From: Molanna angustata
Taxonomy: Eukaryota; Arthropoda; Insecta; Trichoptera; Molannidae
Length of the DNA: 64,000 bases
NCBI GenBank assembly: GCA_963576475.1
Contig: OY754986.1
Location: 12,337,493-12,401,492, forward strand
Direction: 5' to 3'
Part shown: positions 55,888 to 64,000 of the stretch, piece after piece
Numbering within the stretch: the stretch's first letter is position 1
Layout: the number at the start of each line of letters is the position of its first letter
Made by a program: the position numbers and the translations under genes
Notes under the pieces: generated by a model
Database searches by the model: none
What the model was told of the DNA's origin: nothing
Seen by the model: the letters and a program-made list of their open reading frames with translations, nothing else

Positions 55888-56099
55888 GAAGGATTATTTA
55901 AAAAAATCAGTCAATATCTGCATCGTTTTCTGTATTTATACGATTTATGTCATTCATTTTTTCTCTTCTTAAAGTCACGACTCATCAACGCCGGCTAGAA
56001 ATTCTTCGACGTCTTGTCCTGGTATTCCTTTTATTTTTTTATTTATTTATTTTCGATTTGGTACACGGTTAATACACTACACATTAACATAATATCAAT
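55888..56099. other. No gene seen
   Basis: The tail of the interrupted LINE, then AT-rich DNA. Confidence 0.4.
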
Positions 56100-57060
56100 C
56101 ATTTTATTTTTATTTTTTTATTTTATTTTATTTATTCAAGGTTACAGACAGTTTTTTTTAAATATACATATAAATTCAAATTTAATTACTAAACATAAAA
56201 ACCAAAATAGTAACACCAATTACTAAATTACGATCTTACGAAAGAAAAACAAAAACAAAAAAGACAAAGAAAGATAAAAAAAAACAATTAAAATAAGATC
56301 AGTCAAAATTAATTAGACAATGGACAAGCTAGGAAATAAGGACAGGACTATGAATAGGAATGTGAAAAATTTGGAAAGGAAAATCACCGTTACGAATGCC
56401 TCAACATCTTCTTAAAAATGGCCGGTGGGCCAAACATGTCAAAATCCGCGAACTTTGAATCAAACTGATTACATGATCTATAAATAAATACATTCCCTGC
56501 GTAGTTTGTTCGTACAACAGGCATACTGAATAAACGGTCACTCCTTGTCAGACGTGCAGGAACTCTGAGATTATTTTTTTGTAATAATTTAGGAGTATCG
56601 ACGCGATTATTCAATATATTGTATAAAAACATCATGTCTCTTATTGTGCGTCTCTTCTGTAAGGTGGGTAGAGAATACTTAACACAGCGAGATGAGTAGT
56701 CCGGGGAGTAAGTGTGTGATCTGTAGTCGAGGTGTTTCACAAACTTCTTTTGAACACGCTCTATTTGATCGACATATACATTATATTGAGGATTCCACAC
56801 CACACTGTGCTCGCGTACTCAACTCGACTTCTAATATAAGATAGATAAACTGTTCTAAGCGTTTCAATCGAGTGAAATGGCTTACATATCCTAATCAAGA
56901 AACCCAAGAGTTTAAGTGCCTTACTAACAATATATTCAACATGATCTTGGAAAATCAGTTTGGAGTCCATCAAAATTCCCAGATCCTTCACTAAACTCGT
57001 TCGACCCATATCACTACCTTGGGTTTTATAATTAAATATAATAGGCTTCGTTTCATCATA
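56100..57060 (-). pseudogene. Jockey/CR1-like LINE C-terminus, frameshifted
   Basis: A minus-strand relative of the LINE at 10990-11880. Frame 56761-57009 has 'SLVKDLGILMDSKLIFQDHV' and 'TVYLSYIRSRVEYASTVW'. Frame 56390-56803 continues with 'NPQYNVYVDQIERVQKKFVK' and 'HLDYRSHTY', then 'PTLQKRRTIRDMMFLYNILN' and the end 'FIYRSCNQFD'. A one-base shift near 56790 separates them. The 3' side runs to a TTTATTTTTATT-type tail at 56100-56140. It is 5'-truncated near 57060, after the RT palm. Confidence 0.85.
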
Positions 57061-57390
57061 ACAAACTTACCGTGCACACACAAAAACCACAAGGCACAGC
57101 CTGTCCGTGGGTATTCCAATTAAAATATAGACAAAAATATTTTGTTAATGACATTTGATAATAATATAAAAAGTAAAAAATGAAAGAAAATAAAGCAAAG
57201 TAATAGACATGAGTACAAAAAATATGAAGAAAATAACTTAAAGATATGAAACATACACATACATAGGTCAATAGGTAGGCATTCACAAAACAGTAGACCG
57301 ACAGCGGTCCTACCAAATATTATATCCCCAATCGACACCAACAATGTTTGGCAAGTACAAGGATATGTACATAATATGTCGCAGTCAATT
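57061..57390. other. No gene seen
   Basis: AT-rich DNA between two LINE relics. Minus-strand hydrophobic frames are low-complexity artefacts. Confidence 0.4.
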
Positions 57391-57431
57391 ACATTTTTAT
57401 TTATTGACCTTTTATCACACCATATTTATAA

Positions 57432-58090
57432 TGACAACAATAATGGCATTATATGTTGGGGGGGAGCTTTTAAAACCACTTTAGTGCCTTTAGAAGTTTT
57501 TCAAAGAATCATTATTAAAATTGTATTAAAAAAGAGATTTGATTATCCAACTATTAATTTATTTCAAGAATTTAAAGTTTCAACTGTTGAAAATATCTAC
57601 AAAAAAATCTCATTGTTCCAAATTCATAAAGATATTCTTACAAATTCAAACCAATTGTCATTTTCTTTAAGCAGCAGAATAAATTCACAAGGATGTATTA
57701 CCATTCCTCTTTTACGTACAACTGCCTCACAACATTTCGATAAGTATAAAGGTACTAAGTGGTTTAATGAACTCCCTTTGAGTCTTAGACTCGAAAAAAA
57801 TTATAGTATATTTAAAAATAAAATTAAAAAATTGTACTGATTTATTTATTTATTTTTTGTTATTTCATTCTTGTTTTGTGTAGCTTCACATTTTTTAGTA
57901 GATGTACAATGTTTTGGTAAATGTAATAATATTAAATAGATACTCCCCTCTTTTAACACGAGATTTTATCTCAATTAAAGAGGGTTATTATGAATTATAT
58001 GATGGAAATTGTATACCTTTTTAAATTATGATTTATATGTGAACATTGTATTGTTTTTGTTAATAAATAAATAAAAAAATAAAAAAAAAT
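57432..58090 (+). pseudogene. LINE 3' end inserted in repeat H
   Basis: Plus frame 57376-57840, of which the element part begins near 57432: 'GIICWGGAFKTTLVPLEVFQ', 'RIIIKIVLKKRFDYPT' and 'WFNELPLSLRL', the closing region of an L2/CR1-type LINE ORF2 (..YG...WG......L...QK..I..I.....). It ends at a natural stop, then a 3' UTR and an AATAAATAAATAAAA tail. The flanks 57391-57431 and 58094-58210 together equal repeat H at 21370-21545, so the insertion point is known. The RT proper is missing. Confidence 0.75.
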
Positions 58091-58093
58091 AAG

Positions 58094-58215
58094 TAGATTA
58101 CTGCTGCCCAACTAGGAAATCCTGTTCTAGGGCTAGCAGTTTACAATTTTTACTGACAATTTATGTAATTATGATTCAGGTGATTGTTCCCGTTCCACAC
58201 TAAATAGGTACTCAT
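58094..58215 (+). repeat. Dispersed repeat H, right part
   Basis: 'CTGCTGCCCAACTAGGAAAT' and 'CAGGTGATTGTTCCCGTTC' continue the copy interrupted by the LINE. Confidence 0.7.
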
Positions 58216-59672
58216 TACCTCAAGAAACATATGGGCTCACACAACATAGATTAACCAGGTCCTAATGTCTGCCATAATACCTGTCATAAATACAATCTCT
58301 TGCGCGATTTTTATTTCAGAACCATAGAAAGAGACTAGTTAACTATAGGCTGGCGTTGTTAATAAAAAGTAATTTTGAAAAATTTCAATTAAAATGAAAT
58401 AAAAAATAATGTCATTGAATATTTACACAATAACAGCAGTTTAAGAAGAAATAAAAATAAAAATTAAAAATAATAATGATCCTTTTCTTTGTTTTCTTCT
58501 CTAGCTTATTAGTTGTACTTCTTTCTTCTTATTTCATGATTTAAGTATTGCAGTTTCCTTATTGTTTGCATACACTCGTGTACAAATAACATGAGAATTT
58601 TACATACACTCATGTACAAACATCGTGTGGGCAATTTTTTTTATTGGTGGGTATAAATCGCCCCCCCCCCCCCCCTACACGGCAGAAATTCTCAATTTGC
58701 CTGTCGGAAACGATTACTCTTGATTCTTTTCATCCGTTGGAATAAAAGTAAAAAAAATAATTAATTAAAATGGCGTGTTGATTCGGTGTTTTTTCCATCC
58801 CCTATTTTTTATTTGGTTATGTCGTTTGTTTCGTGTGCGTAAATTGAATTAAGTTATGCTAACAACGTGAATTTCCGTGCTTTATTGCAAGTATTGTGTC
58901 GTGTTCATTGTACGTCAGAATCGAGATCGTTTTCACTGTAAATTACAGTGAAAGCACCCTTTTGACGCTACAACATAACCAATATGGAGGGTATGCACGG
59001 AACATTCGTATGACATTACGAATAAACTTGTATTAATTAAGCAATAATTTTGTTTTAACTTTCCAGAGTCATGAAATATATCAGTTTTCGCCCTCCGTGA
59101 GAATATCACATGGAGGGTTATGGCACATAACTAATGTTAAACACCAAAGTTATAGATGAAGTACCACGATCTTACTTTGCGACGTCAAAAGAGTCAGAGA
59201 GAAAGAAAATTGATGACTTTCAGATGTTGTGTTGGCGGGAAATGTAGCGAATAATGTAAACCATTATGTAATGAACTGCAGGATGGTCTGTCGTCAATAA
59301 TCAAGCAACGTTTTTAATCCAGCAGCGTTTGCAATCCGGCAAGACTTAAGCGGATTTACTTAAAATTGCTTGATCCAGCAATTTTGATTTTTAATAAAGA
59401 CCAATATTCTCACAAAGATTTAAGAAGTATATTTAAATCAATTTAAAATAGGATGTATAAGTCATATCTCTCCTGATTGTGAAATTATTATATTGATTAA
59501 TATTTTTTTTACATTAAGCAAGGCATTTCTCATGGCAATGACCTATTTTTCAATATTGGTTAAGAAAAAAAACGCTATATTAAGATCTGTAATGATTGGT
59601 ACACTTATCTTTAAGTTATGAAAACTCGTTGTACACCAATAAAATAGATATCCAGCAATTGCTCTTGTAAGA
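58216..59672. other. No supported gene
   Basis: Contains a 17-base poly-C run (about 58661-58675). At 58850-59000 there is a GC-richer stretch with 'TTTCACTGTAAATTACAGTG' (a small palindrome) and 'ATGGAGGGTATGCACGGAAC', where ATGGAG|GTATGC-like reading could suggest a tiny first exon. There is no second exon to support it. Confidence 0.35.
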
Positions 59673-59858
59673 TTTTTTTTTTTTTTTTAATGAATATATC
59701 CTTTTTAAACAAGTACATATACATCTTCCTACGTTCCCTAAAATAAGCAAATAAATGCTTGTGCTATAGGTGAACGAAATCGAGTCGAGGCAGGATTCGA
59801 ACTCGCAATCACTGGATTACTAGCCCAGCGCGCTAACTGCTCTGCCATCGACCCATCT
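59673..59858 (-). mobile_element. tRNA-Thr-like SINE, family 1, copy 3
   Basis: The minus strand repeats the head (TGGCAGAGCAGTTAGCGCGC, loop CTAGTAA, GAGTTCGAATCCTGCCTCG) and body of 29895, ending in a pure poly-A (plus-strand T run at 59673-59689). Confidence 0.83.
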
Positions 59859-61354
59859 ATATATTGTGACACCGTAAAAAATGCGTGAAAATTGAAATAA
59901 AATATGACATAATCGGTATTTTAAATGAATGAGTGTCAAAACAATTGTGTTTCACATTGTTTTTTTTATAATTGTTGAAAAAAAGCTCCGTTCTTAAAAA
60001 ACGTTTTTCTTTGTCATAATATCTCAAAAAGTGCCAACACCTACATGAAAATAAAGTTTATAAAATATTTCAAACATAGCACACTTTGGCTTTTCAAAAG
60101 CGCCTTACCTGAAAGTAAGGTTTATAAAAGATGCGAAAAGAGTCACTTTATTTTTTCTTTCTTTAGAAATATAGTTTTTTTCAGACCTTGATAGGACCGA
60201 GATACCTCGGCGAAAACGTTCAGTCTCAATAGTAAATCGATCTGAGTCCTATTTTATTCGGTAATTTTAAAATGGTTTTCCACTGTTTTTGTTGATACAA
60301 AAACTTTTGGATGATTGTCTCTCTTTAGAAGTACAATATTTAAAAACTGCGAAATATTATTACTTAAATTAATGTCGGAATACCTATTAAATAGTTCAAA
60401 AGCGTTGATCATACCGAAAATGCACAAAATAATACGATTAAAACAAGCTCAAAAGAAAATTTAAACTCTCTCGCGTAATTAAATCTGTCAAAAATGAATA
60501 TAATATCCAACCTCGCCACACAATACGGAGAAAACCTCGTTAAGTTAAAAAGAAATAGGCCCGTATTATTGCGCAAGAAAAAAAAACAACTTTTACGCCC
60601 TATTGACCTATAACCTTGAACTTAAATGTTGGATGCAGGGTAAAACACTGGTTTTCATATGGTAACTCTATGCTGTATACATTATGTGTATATGGATAGG
60701 TAGGTACCTTATGCGGACAGTATAGTGAAGCCTCTATCGATCCTAAGACGCGCGCCATTTTTTATTTTTTTACCCGAGCCATCGATACATTTTTCCCGCC
60801 AACCCCCCTGGCGGCCGAAACTCAAAGCTCAGCGTTTTATAGTCCGGGACATACAGTACATAGTATTATACTGCTCTCTCTGTGTTCAGCGTTTTGCCAA
60901 TTTAACCGTAAATACAAGACGTAGGTAGGTACATGGGTCTAGTATAGGTACCCCGCCCTACGCACAAAAGGTTCGAATGTGATTACTGAAATTGTGTCAT
61001 TTGTAAATATTAGAGATGGTCCTTTTTTGCATGGTGGTGCGCACGTACAGCACTACCCTTGGAGTCGCCTGACCGGGGGACAACGGTTCTCAAACTGTTT
61101 GTGGACATCCACAAACATAACGTGTTATAAGAGTACGACTGGTTTACCTAAGATTTCTTAGGAATCAAAGTTTTTCAAACTACACCATCGAGGACCGCCA
61201 TCCTCTAGACAGTTCAAAGGGATTCGGTTTTCGACGATCGACAAATTGATGAGGATCGATCGATCTTTAGATCTTTTACCCTCTACGTTCCTCATTTCAA
61301 CGAGGTTATTTGAATCTCTTCTGAAAATGTGTGCATAATCGGCCGTCGGCCTGT
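59859..61354. other. No supported gene
   Basis: 60730-60960 is GC-richer ('CCGCCAACCCCCCTGGCGGC') with a 67-codon frame at 60725-60928 that I do not recognise. 61010-61260 also has a short frame without a domain. Nothing supports calling either. Confidence 0.35.
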
Positions 61355-61725
61355 CTGCCTTTGTGGCTCAGTTAGAATGATATGTGACTGTTCAGCCATA
61401 GGTTCCTGCTTCGATTCCCGGTGAAGATATCATAGTTTTTAATCGTGTCTATAGTCTGGATCTGTAAGGCAATGAATATCCAGGGGGGCAAGTCTAGTCC
61501 AACCGGCGAAATCAAAACCCTCACGATTACCCATATCAAGGATATAATTATTATATGTAGTTCTATAATATCTTTAGATGTCATAGAACTCCATATGATA
61601 ATGATATCCATGATATGGGTAATCACGAGGGTTTCGATTTCGCCGGCTGGACCAGACTTGCCTCCCAGAATTATGTCTGCTTGTTAATGGGTTCGTGTTA
61701 ATATTTGACAAGTACATGTTAGATA
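61355..61725 (+). mobile_element. tRNA-derived SINE, family 2, split by a MITE
   Basis: The left half (61355-61482) has the head 'GCCTTTGTGGCTCAGTTAGA' and B box 'CTTCGATTCCCGGTGAAG'. The right half (61667-61725) resumes with 'AGAATTATGTCTGCTTGTTA' + ATGGGTTCGTGTTAATATTTG, matching the order in 37133-37362. The 184 bases between are MITE family E. Confidence 0.75.
61483..61666. mobile_element. Palindromic MITE family E, copy 2
   Basis: Inverted ends GGGGGGCAAGTCTAGTCC / GGACCAGACTTGCCTCCC, with pairing continued inward through 'CGGCGAAATCAAAACCCTC' / 'GAGGGTTTCGATTTCGCCG' and ATGATAATGATATCC. It is inserted in a family 2 SINE. No clear target duplication. Confidence 0.8.
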
Positions 61726-61744
61726 CTAAAGTCTGTCTTTATGA

Positions 61745-61865
61745 ACATTGTTCTCACAGATCCTGACAGAAAAGGCAGTAAAAAACTATGTCTCCATCGG
61801 AAATTAAACGTCTTGGGACTTTTGACACAGAAGTCAGATATCACCACGAAAGCCGACACATTTAC
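61745..61865 (-). mobile_element. tRNA-derived SINE, family 2, worn head
   Basis: The minus strand has 'GTCGGCTTTCGTGGTGATAT' and 'CAAAAGTCCCAAGACG', then a damaged B box (TTTAATTTCCGATGGAGAC). Confidence 0.55.
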
Positions 61866-61959
61866 ATAATATGTGGGATTAAAAATTAAAAAACGAATTA
61901 TGTTTGGGTATAAATTTTTAATCATTATAATTGTTTATGTTTTTATCATATAAAATAAA

Positions 61960-62330
61960 TAAATTCAATAAAATAAACAACATATCAATAAAATGAACCA
62001 CATGTCAATAAAATGAACCACATATCAATTAAATGAACGACATATCAACAAAATGAACCATATATCAATTAAATGAACGACATTTCAATAAAATGAACCA
62101 TATATCAATTAAATGAACGACAAATAAATAAAATGAACCATATATATCAATAAAATGAACCACATATCAATAAAATGAATCATATATCAATAAAATGAAC
62201 CACATATCAATTAAATGAACGACATATCAATAAAATGAACCACATATCAATTAAATGAACGACATATCAATAAAATGAACCATATATCAATAAAATGAAC
62301 CACATTTCAATAAAATGAACTACATATCAA
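61960..62330. repeat. 20-bp tandem repeat, about 18 copies
   Basis: The unit is AACCACATATCAATAAAATG with recurrent alternatives (ACGACATATCAATTAAATG). The two unit types alternate in part, suggesting a 40-bp higher-order step. Confidence 0.9.
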
Positions 62331-62354
62331 GGATTGCATGTCGACTATTTGTCT

Positions 62355-62610
62355 TCAGCGCATTCTTCGGTATTTTGGACCATTGATAGCCTCAAGAAAC
62401 TCATTGTAATGAAAGACAAAGAAGGTTAAAGACCTAGAAGTCTTAACTACCCAATGGAATTTGTCAAGTCCGCTACTTTGAGAGGAATTACTCCAATCCA
62501 TTTGGAACGTTATAGACCTTTTAGCTCTATTCATCACGGGAGAGGCTTCTCGTCGGATGACACAAGGAACTACTATCAAACCTATTGTCGCCATCCTCAG
62601 TCATGAGGCC
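62355..62610 (+). pseudogene. Very worn LINE 3' end (tentative)
   Basis: 'RILRYFGPLIASRNSL' resembles the R.LRYFGHI.R...LE word of lepidopteran LINE tails. The end 'CGCCATCCTCAGTCATGAGG' resembles the HDPQ-stop terminus. The part between does not align well by eye. Confidence 0.35.
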
Positions 62611-62721
62611 AAGAAGTAAAAAGTAGGGTAACCAGCGACAGGTGTGCATTACCTTTAAAAAGAGGAAGCGTGTTTCTCCACACAACTGTCTCGTCTCACC
62701 TCAAAGGCAACATTCAGAATC

Positions 62722-62850
62722 GGCCTTTGTGACTCATTGGGTTGGCTATCTGACTGGTGATCTAAAGGCTTCGGGTACGATTACCTGTGGAGACAAAGTT
62801 TTTAATTGTGTTTTCGTGGCAACTTGTCACTGGGTGACATTGTTAAATTT
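62722..62850 (+). mobile_element. tRNA-derived SINE, family 2, worn
   Basis: 'GGCCTTTGTGACTCATTGGG', 'CTATCTGACTGGTGATCTAA' and 'GGTACGATTACCTGTGGAG' (mutated B box), then 'GTGTTTTCGTGGCAACTTGT' with an internal deletion. Confidence 0.65.
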
Positions 62851-62867
62851 ATATATGACACTAGCGG

Positions 62868-63462
62868 ACCCGACAGATGTTGTCCTGCCCGAACTTTGGC
62901 TTGTCTGTTATAAGCTGGTTTAGCACACATAAAAATACCACACACCATCGCGGGATATCTCACAATGTGGGGTAACCAGCTACAGGTATGCGGGTGTGAA
63001 TAACCTAATAAAAGGAAGCATGAGACGTGCGTTTATATCCGCACATCAGTCACCTCATTTAAAACATCTACCTATCTATTTATCGTCAAAATATCGTTTA
63101 TAACAGTAAAAAAAACAAATATATTCATGCAATAATAATGATCAATTATACATATAACTACATAATTTCATTAAATATTAAATACGTCGTGAAAAACAAC
63201 ATGTATTAATGACATTACCGGCACTATTATGACATATCGAAAGAAATCTTGCCAGCACTCAAAATACAAATCCTAAAATATTTATACCGATATTTATTTT
63301 TAAATTCCGAATTGATGTTTAATTTTTTTTTGTAAATCTAGACCATCCAGGGACCCACACAAATACACTAAAAAAAATTCATCAAAACGGTCCAGCCGTT
63401 TAGGAGGGGTTCAGTGACATACACACGTACAGAAGAATTATAATACATTAAGATAGTACCTG
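62868..63462 (-). mobile_element. Helitron-like composite repeat (families G and F)
   Basis: On the minus strand: F block ('ATTCTTCTGTACGTGTGTAT', 'AACGGCTGGACCGTTTTGAT') at 63462-63345, then the G block (62935-63060), then the end ..CGGGTCCGCTAGT at 62868. The same architecture is at 27478-27815. No transposase. Confidence 0.5.
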
Positions 63463-64000
63463 TCAGTTGGTCGAGAAAATAAAATAAAAAAGAATCGGTG
63501 GTGTAACTCATTGCTGAACTATGTAAGGTGTCATTTTGCCTGTTTTACGTGACACCCGTAAACCATTACAATATAAAAAGAATGGACTCATTACTCTAAG
63601 CCAGTACTTCATAGCACAGACGTAAAAAGAGGAAAAAAATATTTTGTTGGGGGTACCTATACACAGATGATCAGATGCAGAAAGTGGTACAATGTATAGT
63701 TAGTCCTGCCACCCAATTATGTATATCCACTGTAAGTTATATTTAACACAACAGAAGAGAAAGAATGTAAAGAAATAATGACTAGGAGATGGGAAAGGAT
63801 AGTGGGATAGGAAAGTGAAGGAGAATGGCAGAGGATAACTAAAGAAGAGAGAGAGAGTAAATTAAATTGTACTGTACTCATACGAGAAAACAAAGCAAAA
63901 CATCTATCCACTGTTATCTAAGATCATGTTGATTTATTCATTAATGTACCAATTATACGAAGTATGAAATGAGTCTATACTATTGAAATGTTTCGCTGAT
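63463..64000. other. No gene; short G-family outer block
   Basis: 63505-63615 repeats 'TTGCTGAACTATGTAAGGTG' and 'CCTGTTTTACGTGACACCCG', related to 16560-16660. The rest is purine-rich DNA (AGAGAGAGAG near 63848) without a gene. Confidence 0.4.

Noticed and set aside
58850..59010. Possible promoter and first exon (ATGGAGG followed by GTATGC)
   Set aside because: Six to seven coding bases and no second exon. Kept only as a remark.

Overview
This is a gene-poor, AT-rich stretch of eukaryotic, most likely insect, nuclear DNA made almost entirely of transposable elements, their decayed fragments and tandem repeats. A lepidopteran (moth or butterfly) source is my inference. It rests on the abundance of 'TAGGTACCTACCT'-type words, on RTE-type and jockey-like LINE tails, on tRNA-derived SINEs, and on short 'GGACCGATTTTGATG'-type repeats. 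It is not proven. I see no complete conventional host gene, rRNA, genuine tRNA gene or CRISPR array. One short minus-strand segment (10379-10587) looks like a single exon of an unidentified protein. There is one assembly gap at 3801-4000.

Layout. 1-5.5 kb: a decayed LINE end, foldback and inverted-repeat elements, the gap. 5.5-9 kb: four minisatellites or short tandem arrays, two SINEs and a near-perfect palindromic MITE. 9-10.6 kb: a possible solo LTR and the candidate exon. 10.65-12.7 kb: a 5'-truncated, frameshifted jockey/CR1-like LINE (minus). 12.9-19 kb: SINEs, a 10 x 48-bp array, a 67-bp array, LINE ends and interspersed families. 19-23 kb: a 616-bp hAT relic with intact termini. 23.7-25.35 kb: a long AT-rich tandem array split by a foldback element with 96-bp perfect arms. 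26.6-39.2 kb: more foldback and Helitron-like repeats, several LINE 3' ends, and five in-phase 195-bp copies of a piece of an RTE ORF. 39.4-42.5 kb: three copies of one hairpin-bearing repeat in mixed orientation. 44.7-47.4 kb: three different tandem arrays end to end, the middle one a G-rich 18-bp minisatellite. 49.3-55.9 kb: a structurally complete Ty3/gypsy LTR retrotransposon with identical-looking LTRs, inserted in an older LINE. 56-64 kb: two LINE 3' ends, SINEs, an inverted-repeat MITE inside a SINE, a 20-bp array and a Helitron-like composite.

The main working unit is the gypsy element. It has LTRs, a primer-binding-site position, gag, a canonical -1 frameshift signal, protease, reverse transcriptase/RNase H/integrase and a polypurine tract, but a TAA stop interrupts the pol frame between protease and RT. 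The least expected signal is a recurrent non-autonomous foldback family. At least three of its six copies are flanked by perfect 12-bp direct repeats and a fourth by 11-12 bp, and its two ends differ from each other. I could not place it in a known superfamily.

Coordinates of repeat families were read by eye and are approximate to a few bases unless a target-site duplication fixes them.
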